A stretch of DNA of 64,000 bases from Halostagnicola larsenii XH-48. Lineage in GTDB: Archaea > Halobacteriota > Halobacteria > Halobacteriales > Natrialbaceae. Every line of letters starts with the position of its first letter. The stretch's first letter is position 1. Shown here one piece after another: positions 34,369 through 43,078 of the stretch. The stretch spans positions 1-64,000 of the forward strand of contig NZ_CP007059.1 of the NCBI RefSeq assembly GCF_000517625.1, read 5' to 3'. Made by a program: the position numbers and the translations under genes. The notes beneath the pieces are model-generated. The model was given only the letters and a program-made list of their open reading frames with translations, had not been told where the DNA came from and ran no database searches.

Positions 34369-34487
34369 TGAGTGTATCTACCGATAGCGTGGGCCTGCGG
34401 GCCTGCTATAGAACAGTTCAAGAAACTCGTGCGGCGCTGTATCCCCTCCCTTCTCGCGCCTTCGGCGCTCACTGAGGATGGGGCATT

Positions 34488-34567
34488 AGCGCCTCGATCT
34501 CGGTAAACAGCCACCACGCCATCATCGTCGCGACCGTCTGCGGCGTTTCGAACCCGTATTTTTCGCC
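34488..34567 (-). other. In-frame coding-like stretch downstream of the flippase stop (gene relic)
   Basis: Immediately after the flippase TAG (34568-34570) the same frame continues for about 27 codons as G-E-K-Y-G-F-E-T-P-Q-T-V, then A-T-M-M-A-W-W-L-F, then T-E-I-E-A-L. It then meets the insertion element left end. The composition is haloarchaeal and one stretch is membrane-like. It may be the end of a gene cut by the element, or a longer flippase tail with a recent stop. It is too short to name. Confidence 0.4.
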
Positions 34568-36034
34568 CTAGGTGAGTAGCCCGACCGTTTCGCGAGGATC
34601 GAACAACCCGCTGAGCGCGGCGAGCGCCGCCCAGATACCGACGCCGAGCGCGATGACGCCGGCCAGGGTGGGAATAGTCGAAACGTACGGCATGGCCACG
34701 AGCACCGTCACCCCCATCGCACCTGAAACGGCCGTCGTGAGCGCCAGCGATCGGACCACTCGCCAGCCGTCGAGCGAGAGTTCGAGATGCATCACGTACA
34801 CGTTGACCAGCGTGTAGATGCCGAACGTGATCACGGTCGCGTAGGCGGCACCCACGACGCCGTAGATCGGTATCAAGACGATGTTGAGAACGACGTTGCC
34901 GACGGACGTGACGAGTTTCGCAACGGCGCGGTCTTTCGCCCGACCCAGATAATCGAGTCCGTTCGTCGTGACGGCGGTGATCGCCTGAAAGACGACGTAC
35001 ACCCCGAACACCTGTAACACGGGTGCAGCGCCGGAATAGGCCGTTCCGAAAACCAGATCGACCGCCGGTCCGGCGACGAGAACGATCCCGACCGCGGCCG
35101 GGACGTAAAGAATCAAAACCGAGCGCAACGTGGCTTCGTACATCCGCGCGGCCTCCTCGAGCGAGTCGTTGGCCTTCTGCTCGCCGTAGGTCGGTGAAAT
35201 GGAAAAACCCAGCGAGCCGGCGGGGACGAGAACGAACTCCGAGATCTGTTTCGCCAGCACGTAGTAGCTCACCGCGACGGGCGTCAGGAAGTACCCCACC
35301 AGAACGGTGTCGATGCGACGGTCGAGGACGTTCGCGCTGTGGGAGGCCGTCAGCGGGACGCTGTATCTAAGCAACCGATTTCGCAACTCTCGACTCCCGC
35401 CGGTGTCCTCGTAGGTCCTGTAGAAGCGCCGATAGAGCAGCGCCGCGCCGACGACCGTCGCGATCACTGCCCCCATCGCATAGCCGACCAGCGCGCCCGC
35501 CACGCCGAATCCGAGCGCCGTCAGCGCGACGACTGCGACGACCCGAAGGACGATATTCACCGACTCGACGACCGCGCTCAACTCCACCCGATTGAATCCC
35601 TGGAAGATGATGTTGTGGTAGGAGTAAAGCGACTGGCAGACGAGGTAGCCGGCTCCGAACACGAGCAGCGTCGAGAGTTCCGGCGTATCCAACAGCACTG
35701 CGACAACGTCGCGTCCGAGAATGAGTGCGCCGGCGACGGCTGCGAGCATGAGAAAGCGATAGCGCAACGAGGTCCGGATGAGAAACGGGATCGACCCCGG
35801 ATCGGTCTCTTTCCTGTCCGAGACGTACCTCGCGACCGATCTCGAGAGCCCCAGATCCGCGACCAACTGGAGCACCGCGACGATCGCGATAACGAGAAAG
35901 AGGAGGCCGTACTCGCCGGGCGTGAGCAACACGCGCGCCATCAGGAGCATCAACACGCCGTTTGCGACGTTGTTGAGGACGCGTGCGCCGAGCGTTGCTT
36001 TGAACCCGTCGAATACCTTCTCCCTTACAGACAT
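34568..36034 (-). CDS. Lipid-linked oligosaccharide flippase (MATE/PST family, AglR/Wzx-like)
   Basis: 488 residues with about 14 hydrophobic helices. The N-terminus has K-A-T-L-G-A-R-V-L-N-N-V-A-N-G and A-D-L-G-L-S-R-S-V-A-R-Y motifs typical of the polysaccharide transporter family. It moves dolichol-linked glycans across the membrane. It is divergent from the GT4 gene with 398 bp between. Coding-like sequence continues in frame after its stop (see the relic), so the C-terminus may be shorter than in relatives. Confidence 0.9.
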   Translation of the reverse strand: MSVREKVFDGFKATLGARVLNNVANGVLMLLMARVLLTPGEYGLLFLVIAIVAVLQLVADLGLSRSVARYVSDRKETDPGSIPFLIRTSLRYRFLMLAAVAGALILGRDVVAVLLDTPELSTLLVFGAGYLVCQSLYSYHNIIFQGFNRVELSAVVESVNIVLRVVAVVALTALGFGVAGALVGYAMGAVIATVVGAALLYRRFYRTYEDTGGSRELRNRLLRYSVPLTASHSANVLDRRIDTVLVGYFLTPVAVSYYVLAKQISEFVLVPAGSLGFSISPTYGEQKANDSLEEAARMYEATLRSVLILYVPAAVGIVLVAGPAVDLVFGTAYSGAAPVLQVFGVYVVFQAITAVTTNGLDYLGRAKDRAVAKLVTSVGNVVLNIVLIPIYGVVGAAYATVITFGIYTLVNVYVMHLELSLDGWRVVRSLALTTAVSGAMGVTVLVAMPYVSTIPTLAGVIALGVGIWAALAALSGLFDPRETVGLLT

Positions 36035-36432
36035 TTCCGAATGTTCCCCCGTTGCAGACCCGAACGACGATGAAAACGGGCGAATCGGTTCGGGCGGTCA
36101 GTCAACAACTTCGCTCCCGCAAAACCGAATGCGTATCGACTGCCCGCTCGCACCCATCGACTGGCCCACGAGCGGCCGTGTGTATCGCGTTCAATCACTG
36201 CGACGAGACTGTACGAAAGAAGGTATTGTTATCTCGTCCGTACCGTTCGGATCGCGCGTCGATACTCGAATGAACCGCCAAATACCGATGAAAAACTGGT
36301 GTAGGCCACGACGGCGGCGCTCGAAAAACGGCGGTCGTACGCGTTCCCTGACGATCGGTTGCGACAATGGATCGTTCGGAGCCGACAGGTATGACGAGTA
36401 TAACAATTCGATTATCGGACTCTACTCGACGT
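36035..36432. other. Intergenic, 398 bp, divergent promoter region
   Basis: Between the flippase (minus) and the GT4 gene (plus). A TATA-like agtataacaa at about 36398 lies roughly 30 nt before the GT4 ATG. Several frames are open but none reads as haloarchaeal protein. No repeat or RNA gene was recognised. Confidence 0.55.
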
Positions 36433-37593
36433 ATGAATATCGGTTTCTATCACGACGCCGCGGGAACGCGCGAATCGGGCGGAATTGCGGTCTACACCCA
36501 ACGAATGGCGGCCGAACTATCCCGGAACCACGACGTCTATCTCTACACTCGAGCGGGCGACGTCGCGGCCGTCCTCGAGGGCTCGGACGTGACGGTCGTC
36601 GAAACGCCGCCGATCGACAGCACCGCCGCATCGGTGCTCGAGCGGGTCGCTCCGCTGACATCCCAGGACGTCAAGAAACTCGAGATGACCGGATGGGGAG
36701 TTCGAAACGGCGTCTTCGAACATATCGAGACGACCCTCGACGTACTGTTTACGTTCCAGTTTCTCGACGACCTCCTCGTCTCGAACCTCGTCGACGTGCC
36801 GACGGTCTACGCGTTTCACAGCCTGTCGACGGTCGGACTCGGTTCGAAGCTTCGCGACGCGCTGTCACAGACCGAGCGGGTGCTGGCGAACTCCGAACCG
36901 ACCGCACGCCGGATCAGCGAGACGTTCGGCTACGACGTCGACGAGATCGTCTACCCCGGCGTCGACCACGAACAGTTCAACCCGAGCGCGACGCCGGCAA
37001 TCGAAAGCGAGGACCCGATCGTGCTCTTCGTCGGTCGACTCGTCGCCGAAAAAGGGATATTCGACCTGCTCGAGGCCGTCTCGAGGGTCGAGGAGCCTGT
37101 CGAACTCCGGGTGGTCGGTCATGGGGATGCAGACGCCGTCCGCGCTCGCTGTCGGGAGCTCGACATCGAAGACTCGGTGATCCTCGAGGGCGTCGTCGCC
37201 CACACCGACCTCCCCGGATACTACGCCGGGGCGGACGTGTTCTGTCTCCCGACCTACGACGAGAGTTTCGGGATGGCAAACGTCGAGGCGATGGCCTGTG
37301 GGACCGTCCCCGTGACGACGACCCTGGCCGGCATCCAAACGTACGCGACCCACGAGGAAAATTCGCTTCTCGTCGAACCTGGCAGTCCGAGTGATCTCGC
37401 AGATGCGCTCGAAACGCTACTCGTCGATCCCGCCACCCGCCGAACGCTCGGCCAGCAGGCCAGAGCCGACGCGCGCCAGTTCAGTTGGCGCGAACAGGCT
37501 CGCACCCTCGAACGTTTTTGCGCTGAAATGCTCGGTGTGCCAGTCTCGAGTGACGCCGTCTCGAAGCGCCCGATCGAACTGCAGACGCCCTAG
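36433..37593 (+). CDS. GT4 family glycosyltransferase
   Basis: 386 residues. The start at 36433 (MNIGFYHDA) matches the first strand of the GT-B fold; the frame is open 22 codons further up. Donor site motifs: F-V-G-R-L-V-A-E-K-G, E-G-V-V-A-H-T-D-L and the E-x7-E block T-Y-D-E-S-F-G-M-A-N-V-E-A-M-A-C-G-T-V. The acceptor domain has G-G-I-A-V-Y-T. A retaining hexosyl transfer in the glycan locus is expected. The last codons overlap an MFS transporter relic on the opposite strand by a few bases. Confidence 0.92.
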   Translation: MNIGFYHDAAGTRESGGIAVYTQRMAAELSRNHDVYLYTRAGDVAAVLEGSDVTVVETPPIDSTAASVLERVAPLTSQDVKKLEMTGWGVRNGVFEHIETTLDVLFTFQFLDDLLVSNLVDVPTVYAFHSLSTVGLGSKLRDALSQTERVLANSEPTARRISETFGYDVDEIVYPGVDHEQFNPSATPAIESEDPIVLFVGRLVAEKGIFDLLEAVSRVEEPVELRVVGHGDADAVRARCRELDIEDSVILEGVVAHTDLPGYYAGADVFCLPTYDESFGMANVEAMACGTVPVTTTLAGIQTYATHEENSLLVEPGSPSDLADALETLLVDPATRRTLGQQARADARQFSWREQARTLERFCAEMLGVPVSSDAVSKRPIELQTP

Positions 37594-37815
37594 CGGTTCG
37601 GGGCCGTATCGTCGCTGGCCGATCGCACCGCGCTCAGTGACCGGTCGCCGATTTCGGTTCGGAGAACCCGAACGCGTCGGAACCGACCGAGGAGGGCGAC
37701 GAGTCCGACGACCGCGAACGAACCGAGCAAGAACGCCACAGTGGCCCCGTAGCGCTGGTCGAGGGACCCCGCCGTAATCGGTGCGACCGCGAGGCGGAAT
37801 GTAGCAGCCGAACCA
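37590..37815 (-). pseudogene. 3' remnant of a major facilitator-like transporter
   Basis: About 75 codons end at TAG 37590. The frame shows R-L-A-V-A-P-I-T-A-G-S-L and one clear transmembrane helix (T-V-A-F-L-L-G-S-F-A-V-V-G-L-V-A-L-L), then a basic tail. This is the usual last helix and tail of an MFS protein. The frame is closed by a TGA just above 37815 and no start or earlier helices are present, so the 5' part is lost. The stop overlaps the GT4 stop on the other strand. Confidence 0.55.
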
Positions 37816-38246
37816 CTTCAAATTTTACAGTGTTCGACGCTCAGTATCCGGAAAGAAGTGGCCCCCGCCCCAGAACAGATGCTGGCACGCGAACTGTTCA
37901 GGTACTGAATATGATCGCCGGGAGCCACCGTGTAGTACGAGACCACCCCCTAAAAGTCCTTCTCGAATGTCACTCGAGACGGACGAAGGGACCTACTCGG
38001 TCCGCTCGAGCGGTCAGCTGAGTCGTCCAACTGGCCTCGCGAGAGACCGGTAGCGACGTGGCCGTGCGATTCGCGTGGGACAGTCGTCCTTGAAGAGAAC
38101 GGGGGATTTACCCATACGGCTGGTTGAAGGATAGTGGACGCGTCCACCGATCGAAAACAAAAGCGGAGTCGAGCGATGGGTGGAGAGCCAGGAATTGGGA
38201 CGACACAAAATTGAAAACTCGGACGAGAGTCGGATGTACGTCGTCC
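37816..38246. other. Intergenic, about 430 bp, no intact gene
   Basis: Lies between the MFS relic and the DUF7344-type gene. It contains only short frames with atypical composition. It may contain more of the decayed transporter region, but I cannot read it. No RNA gene or repeat was recognised. Confidence 0.5.
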
Positions 38247-38843
38247 TTACTCGATGCGTGAAAGCTTGCCGTCGACAGTCTGTTGCTCCCGTCGGTTCAC
38301 GACCACGTGAACGACCGAGAGAACGCAGAAGGCGAAGACGATCGCTCCGGCGAGAGCCATCGTCGGAACGGCAGTCAGCGGGGGAACCTCGAGAACGGCA
38401 GCGGAGAGAACAGCGACGCCGACGACGCTCAGTACCGCGTAGAACCGGTCCCAGCGGTCCTGTTTATGGGTGTCAGTATCGAGATACATCATCAGCAGAT
38501 CAGCGTTGTCCGAGAGATCGATCAGGCCTCGATCCTGATCGTATTCGACGATGCCGGCGTCGTCCATCTTCGGCAGATGCGTCTGATACAACGCGACGTA
38601 GACCCGCTTGCGTTGGTCTGAACTCAACGCGTTGATGTCCGTGTCGTTTTCCCAAGCCGCGATCTGTTCGGCGAGTTCACCGAGCGTGACCGTTCCCTCA
38701 GTCTCGAGCAAGTAAGAGAGGACTTCTCGGCGACGACGGTTCTTCAAGAGCTCGAAAATGACGTCCTTCGACAGACGAGCGTTCTGCTCCGAGTCGGTTA
38801 CTGCGGTGATTTCTTCGGGTAATGACGTATCTACTGACGACAT
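38247..38843 (-). CDS. Winged-helix membrane-anchored regulator (DUF7344-type)
   Basis: 198 residues from the ATG at 38843 (an ATG two codons upstream is equally possible). The N-terminal wHTH covers residues 25-105, with R-R-R-R-E-V-L-S-Y-L-L and V-A-L-Y-Q-T-H-L-P-K-M recognition region. The C-terminal part has two hydrophobic helices (about residues 135-155 and 160-180). Haloarchaea have many such proteins; they are thought to be membrane-linked transcription regulators. There is no partner gene next to it. The 759 bp upstream is a possible target. Confidence 0.8.
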   Translation of the reverse strand: MSSVDTSLPEEITAVTDSEQNARLSKDVIFELLKNRRRREVLSYLLETEGTVTLGELAEQIAAWENDTDINALSSDQRKRVYVALYQTHLPKMDDAGIVEYDQDRGLIDLSDNADLLMMYLDTDTHKQDRWDRFYAVLSVVGVAVLSAAVLEVPPLTAVPTMALAGAIVFAFCVLSVVHVVVNRREQQTVDGKLSRIE

Positions 38844-39602
38844 TACCATCTGCCTCCACGATTGGCTCGAGTAGGGTTGAATTTGCTCGTCCAGTGCTGG
38901 AAAGATCCACGAGACGATCCCATCGTCATCACCCACTGTACCGATGTACGGCAAGTCGCAGTCACGATTAACACACCAATTTGTAGGCCAACGGTGATAC
39001 TCTTAAACACGGCCACGTTTCGCATCCATTGCAAAGGATGTACGGGCTGACTTCTTCGGACGCTATCACAATCGTTCGTCCCCGGATCGCTGCGGGCTAC
39101 GCCGATCGAATCCGCCCGGACACGACAGATCCAGAGCCACTGGTTGGGACAGCGTATCCACACCGTAGGTGCGGGATTCGAAATCCTGCTCGCGTTTGGG
39201 GAAAGAGATCGACGATGAAGGGGACAGCATACTGGAGTCACTGGAACGGAATGTTCGATGGCGTCAACATAAACTAACACGACAGTTCGGTGGTGAAAGC
39301 TCCCTTTACGAGGGGATTGTACGATCGACAGTCAGCCGTCGGAGTCCTCCCGGAAACAGTCCTGCCCGCTACCGGCCAATCAACACGATGCTACCCCCGA
39401 CGAACGCGCGGACCGGCGGACGACCTCGAGAAACGTTCACCTCCACAGAGCGTTCGAATCGGGCGATACTCGTGCGAACATAACCGGACGGGCTGAGAGA
39501 GCGTACGGTCGGTACGGAGCCGGTCGCGGCTGGCAGTAAGTCGGTATTTCCGTCGAAACCATGTGAGCCCCTTACAGTCTTGCCATCGATTTTCAACTAC
39601 TG
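38844..39602. other. Intergenic, 759 bp, no gene supported
   Basis: Longest gene-free stretch in the window, between the DUF7344-type gene and tfb. Small open frames occur but with non-haloarchaeal composition. A T-arm-like hairpin (GGGATTCGAAATCC) sits near 39172-39186 but no acceptor, D or anticodon arm can be paired with it. Probably the two divergent promoters and degraded DNA. Confidence 0.5.
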
Positions 39603-40562
39603 ATGAGCCGGTCTACCATCCATCGCGTCAAAGACGAGACACAGGAGCGAGAAACGGAACTGTGTCCCGACTGCGAGACCGCTACGATCGTCCAGGATCC
39701 GGATCGGGGCGAGCGAGTCTGTCGAGACTGTGGTCTCGTGTTGAGTGAGGACCCGATCGATTACGGCCCGGAATGGCGAGCGTTCAACGCGCAGGAGCAC
39801 GACCAACTCTCGCGCGTTGGAGCCCCGCTCACGCAGTCGATGCACGACCGGGGCCTGACCACGACCATCGACTGGCGAAATCGTGACGCAAAGGGCCGGT
39901 CGATGTCAGCGGACAAGCACGGTCAGATCCACCGACTCCGCGTCTGGCAAGAGCGAATCAGAACCAAGAACGCGGGCGAACGAAACCTCAAGTACGCCCT
40001 CTCGGAAATCGATCGCATGGCAAGCGCGCTCGGCGTCCCAAAGCCTGTCAAAGAAACGGCCTCTGTCATCTACAGACAGGCCCTCGAACGGGACCTCATC
40101 CGCGGACGATCGATCGAAGGCGTCGCGACGAGCGCACTCTATACGGCCTGTCGAAAAGAAGACATCCCGCGAAGTCTCGAGGAGGTTACTGCCGTCGCAC
40201 GCGTCGATCAACGCGAAATCGGGCGCACCTATCGCTACATCGCCGCCGAGCTCGATATCAACCTCGAGCCGACTAACCCGAGACAGTTCGTCCCGCGGTT
40301 TTGCTCCGAACTCGACGTCGGAACGGATGTCGAGTCGAAAGCGATCGAAATTATCGAGGAAACGACCGCACAGGGACTTCATTCCGGTAAATCGCCGACC
40401 GGATTCGCAGCGGCGGCCATCTACGCCGCTGGCTTACTCTGTGACGAGACGATTCCGCAACGAGCGGTCGCTGAGACCGCTCAGACGACCGTCGTCACCG
40501 TCCGAAATCGATACCGCGAGCAACTCGAGGCGATCGACGAACAACCGAAAGCGGCTACATGA
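39603..40562 (+). CDS. tfb: Transcription initiation factor IIB (TFB)
   Basis: 319 residues. The N-terminal zinc ribbon is C-P-D-C ... C-R-D-C-G. The B-reader follows (W-R-A-F-N-A-Q-E), then a highly charged linker and two cyclin repeats (S-I-E-G-V-A-T-S-A-L-Y-T-A-C-R and S-P-T-G-F-A-A-A-A-I-Y-A-A). TFB bridges TBP-TATA and RNA polymerase. Haloarchaea encode several TFBs with distinct promoter sets. A TBP gene lies 1.6 kb away. It overlaps tail to tail with the small gene at 40555 by 8 nt. Confidence 0.95.
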   Translation: MSRSTIHRVKDETQERETELCPDCETATIVQDPDRGERVCRDCGLVLSEDPIDYGPEWRAFNAQEHDQLSRVGAPLTQSMHDRGLTTTIDWRNRDAKGRSMSADKHGQIHRLRVWQERIRTKNAGERNLKYALSEIDRMASALGVPKPVKETASVIYRQALERDLIRGRSIEGVATSALYTACRKEDIPRSLEEVTAVARVDQREIGRTYRYIAAELDINLEPTNPRQFVPRFCSELDVGTDVESKAIEIIEETTAQGLHSGKSPTGFAAAAIYAAGLLCDETIPQRAVAETAQTTVVTVRNRYREQLEAIDEQPKAAT

Positions 40563-40731
40563 TCGAACGCTCGTCCTCGCCGTAGACGTCCTCGTTGATC
40601 AGCGCGTGCAAGGTGGTGTACGGAACGAACGCGATGAATTCGTCGTCCTCGTCGTACAACTCGAGTCCCTTCTCGGCCTCGTCGTAGCGCTCACAGAGGA
40701 TCTGGCCTTCCGGTAAAATTGCACGGAACAT
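40555..40731 (-). CDS. Small acidic protein, 58 aa
   Basis: Start at 40731 (MFRAILPEGQ); the frame is open 16 codons further up. The predicted protein is acidic, with an E-L-Y-D-E-D-D-E-F-I-A-F-V-P-Y strand region. It has no recognised domain. It lies tail to tail with tfb, overlapping 8 nt. A CACAG...CTGTG-type dyad lies at 40749-40769 upstream. Such short acidic proteins are frequent in haloarchaea. Confidence 0.6.
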   Translation of the reverse strand: MFRAILPEGQILCERYDEAEKGLELYDEDDEFIAFVPYTTLHALINEDVYGEDERSIM

Positions 40732-40748
40732 ATCTCTGTGTAGGACTT

Positions 40749-40769
40749 CCACAGAGAAATACTGTGTGG
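40749..40769. promoter_or_regulatory. Inverted repeat upstream of the small acidic gene
   Basis: CCACAGAG and CTGTGTGG flank a 5-nt A/T-rich spacer, matching at 7 of 8 arm positions. It lies 18-38 nt before the start codon, with an AT-rich TATA-like block further upstream. The half-site CACAG-N-CTGTG also appears in the dyad over the biotin carboxylase start at 10612-10632. Confidence 0.4.
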
Positions 40770-40967
40770 AAAAGGTCATATTTTTGGTATTTTAGAGACG
40801 ATAACGGTCGACGCGCTACGCCCGTAGATCCGTCGTCGGTGGCGGAACCGTCCGGGCGAAAACTCGAGCGAGACGAGATTTCGAACCGGTGGTCGCGCAG
40901 TCTCGAAAAGGGAACGGCAATCGCCATCCCGGACCGAGATCCGATTGGGACTGTGTCGCCGCGCGAG

Positions 40968-41354
40968 TCAGCCACCCTTCCAGATGATTCCCGCAACCGT
41001 TGCTTCTAGCACGGCCTCATCAGCCGGGTTCTCGCAAACGACGGTCGACGTGAATTCGTAGCGGTCGTCTCGCTCGACGACCGTGTCGTACGTCGAGGTA
41101 CAGGTGATCGACTCGCCGGTGTAGACGGGCTTGAGAAATTCGAACTCCATCTTGTGGGCGAGTACTTCGTCGTCACTCCCCATCTTCGTGGGCATCGTCG
41201 CGGTCAGTAACCCCTGAACCATTACCCGACCATCTGCATCCGGTTCGGTATGTCGTGGCTGGGTATCGCCTGAAAGTTCCGCGAATTGCCGAACGTCCTC
41301 GAGCGTAAACGTTCGCTCGAACGTCTGCGTCTCGCCCGCAACTGGTGGATTCAT
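40968..41354 (-). CDS. MaoC family (R)-specific enoyl-CoA hydratase-like protein
   Basis: 128 residues, single hot-dog domain. The catalytic D-x3-H element is S-G-D-T-Q-P-R-H, followed by G-R-V-M-V-Q-G-L-L-T-A. Family role: hydration of 2-enoyl-CoA, or reduced to thioesterase-like or dehydratase roles. No polyhydroxyalkanoate or fatty acid genes flank it, so the pathway is unknown. No partner gene in an operon. Confidence 0.85.
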   Translation of the reverse strand: MNPPVAGETQTFERTFTLEDVRQFAELSGDTQPRHTEPDADGRVMVQGLLTATMPTKMGSDDEVLAHKMEFEFLKPVYTGESITCTSTYDTVVERDDRYEFTSTVVCENPADEAVLEATVAGIIWKGG

Positions 41355-41594
41355 GTGTTTCGACTACCCTACCGAGAACTCCGTAACCGAAAAATTTTGG
41401 GATGGATCGAACGATTCGAACGTTACTCGAGCGAGCGAATCGGGCGGCGTGAGTCGTCGAGCGACTGAAGGGATACACCCGCTCGTGCGCAGGTCGTTCC
41501 TTTCCGACATCTTCCGTCGATGGCGATGCTCACGCTCGCGAGTCACGGAGTCTAGAGCGCAACCCACCGACGCAGCGGACGACGAGTGCGGTAG

Positions 41595-41900
41595 TTAGCT
41601 GTCGCCTTCCGGTGGAGAAACGCCGTAATCGATGTGGACGTGCGGTGTATGCGGCGATTCAGGCGCGGGAACTCCATTCCAATCGACGAGACGGACGTTC
41701 GCCATCTGGCCGGAGAACCGAAAGCGTCGCACGCCGGTCTCGATTGCACCCTCTGCGGTCTGTGAAGAGACGACGGTCGCTTCACAGAGCGGATCCCCAC
41801 CGACCATTTCGATGGAGCCATCGACGCTGATTTCGTAGTTTGCTGGGACGCCTCGGCCAACGATCGTCACGAGATTCGGTCGACTGTGTTTAGTCGGCAT
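41595..41900 (-). CDS. Free-standing copy of the beta-helix protein C-terminal module, 101 aa
   Basis: The segments A-N-Y-E-I-S-V-D-G-S-I-E-M and R-R-F-R-F-S-G-Q-M-A-N-V-R-L match the repeats of the protein at 31086-32912 (T-S-F-E-V-T-V-D-G-T-I-E-L, T-F-N-F-S-G-T-L-T-D-V-S-F) in order and spacing. It has no Tat or Sec signal, so it would stay in the cell unless exported with a partner. A short basic N-terminus (T-K-H-S-R-P) precedes the module. Function unknown. Confidence 0.72.
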   Translation of the reverse strand: MPTKHSRPNLVTIVGRGVPANYEISVDGSIEMVGGDPLCEATVVSSQTAEGAIETGVRRFRFSGQMANVRLVDWNGVPAPESPHTPHVHIDYGVSPPEGDS

Positions 41901-42161
41901 ATTGTGATGACCTTATTCGGCCAGTATAAGCCTTCTTATTGCCGAAATAGTAGGAATACGTGAGGGTTTCGCCACCCCGATCGTTCGGCTCCAGGCGCAC
42001 TGGTCTGTGCTGACATCCTGGTTCGATACCAGTCGTCTTTGGACCTCTCGTAGGTGCCCAGAGATGACGGAGGCAACTCTTTCGGCTGTTAACTGACAGA
42101 TACGGTCACACCGAACGTTGGTGGATCGCTATCCAAACCGAGTACGCTGGGAATACGGGCG

Positions 42162-42722
42162 TTATTCGAGCAGGCCGAGTTCCTCGAGGCGGTTGGCGAT
42201 CACGTCGACGGCCTCTTTGGCGTCTTCGACCTGCTTCCCGCCGGTGATGACCAGTTTCCCGGAGCCAAACAGCAGCGCGACGACTTCGGGTTCGTCGAGG
42301 CGATAGACCAGTCCGGGGAACTGCTCCGGTTCGTACTCGATGCTCTCGAGGCCGAGACCGATCGCGATCGCGTTTAAGTTCAGGGTGCGGCCGAGATCGG
42401 CGCTACTGACGATGTTCTGGACGGTAACTTCCGGATTCTCCTCGACCTGGATGCTGAGGTCTCGGAGTTCGTCGAAGACGATATCCAGACTTTCGTGAAC
42501 GTCGTCGGTGCTTTTCGCGCCGGTACAGACGATCTTGCCCGACCGGAAGATCAACGCCGCAGACTTGGGGTTTTGCGTGCGGTAAACGAGACCGGGGAAC
42601 TGTTCCGGGTCGTAATCGGCACCCACGAGGTCCATTGCGACGCTCTCGAGGTCGAGTTCCTGTCCGATACCGGTCGACGCCACCACGTTTTCGATGGTGA
42701 TAGATTCCTTCGGGTCCGTCAT
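42162..42722 (-). CDS. tbp: TATA-box-binding protein (TBP)
   Basis: 186 residues in two near-repeats (about 1-92 and 93-186). Each has an I-x-I/V-x-N-V/I-V-x-S/A strand and an F-P-G-L-V-Y-R motif followed by an A-L-I-F-R-S-G-K or A-L-L-F-G-S-G-K strand. The acidic tail and A-N-R-L-E-E-L-G-L-L-E end are typical of haloarchaeal TBPs. It binds TATA boxes and recruits TFB. A TATA-like ttataaac lies about 28-38 nt upstream (42749-42759). Confidence 0.95.
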   Translation of the reverse strand: MTDPKESITIENVVASTGIGQELDLESVAMDLVGADYDPEQFPGLVYRTQNPKSAALIFRSGKIVCTGAKSTDDVHESLDIVFDELRDLSIQVEENPEVTVQNIVSSADLGRTLNLNAIAIGLGLESIEYEPEQFPGLVYRLDEPEVVALLFGSGKLVITGGKQVEDAKEAVDVIANRLEELGLLE

Positions 42723-43078
42723 AAGTCAGGTAAGAAATGGTACCTATCACTTATAAACACCTGCATTCTTCTCGCCCGTGATCGAGTTCCGTCTGCAACC
42801 GGAATATCGGTTGGACCAGTTGCGGGCACAAACCTTCGAAATACCGTCGAATCAAACCTTCTACACTGGTTTTTCACCACGTTGATTTTCGTTGGCGCGG
42901 TCCGGGTTGGCGAACGGAAGGCCACAGCCATCGGCGTCAGACTCCTATCCGGCAAACTTGATTCGACCTCGAGACCGGCTGGCGGATCCGAATGACGGTA
43001 TCTCCGTCCGATCACCAACCACTCGAGACCGAAAGTACCGGAGTTGAATCGAGGCGGTCGTCGCTGTCGGCTGAAATC
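42723..43078. other. Intergenic, 356 bp, upstream of tbp and downstream of the Mn-catalase
   Basis: Contains the tbp TATA-like element near 42750. Otherwise no readable gene, RNA or repeat. Confidence 0.5.
42749..42759 (-). promoter_or_regulatory. TATA-box-like element of tbp
   Basis: Minus-strand GTTTATAAGTG at about 27-37 nt upstream of the start codon. The spacing suits a leaderless or short-leader message, as is common in haloarchaea. Confidence 0.55.

Larger units (their letters stand above)
32911..34486 (-). mobile_element. IS200/IS605-family (IS1341-type) element, TnpB-only, with DUF2080 partner
   Basis: It spans tnpB, a 49-aa DUF2080 gene and non-coding ends. The right end (minus reading ...GGAGGAAGTC) starts at 32911 and overlaps the stop codon of the beta-helix gene. 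Left-end sequence near 34440-34486 is CG-rich with a hairpin (GAGCGCCGAAGGCGC) after the flippase-side relic. No tnpA is present, so it would depend on a Y1 transposase in trans. Exact boundaries need comparison with an empty site. Confidence 0.78.

Noticed and set aside
39130-39200. T-arm-like sequence suggesting a tRNA
   Set aside because: The stem and loop can be drawn, but no acceptor, D or anticodon arm pairs at the right distance.
41995-42045. Second T-loop-like stretch (ctggttcgataccag)
   Set aside because: No cloverleaf can be built around it; the acceptor arms do not match.
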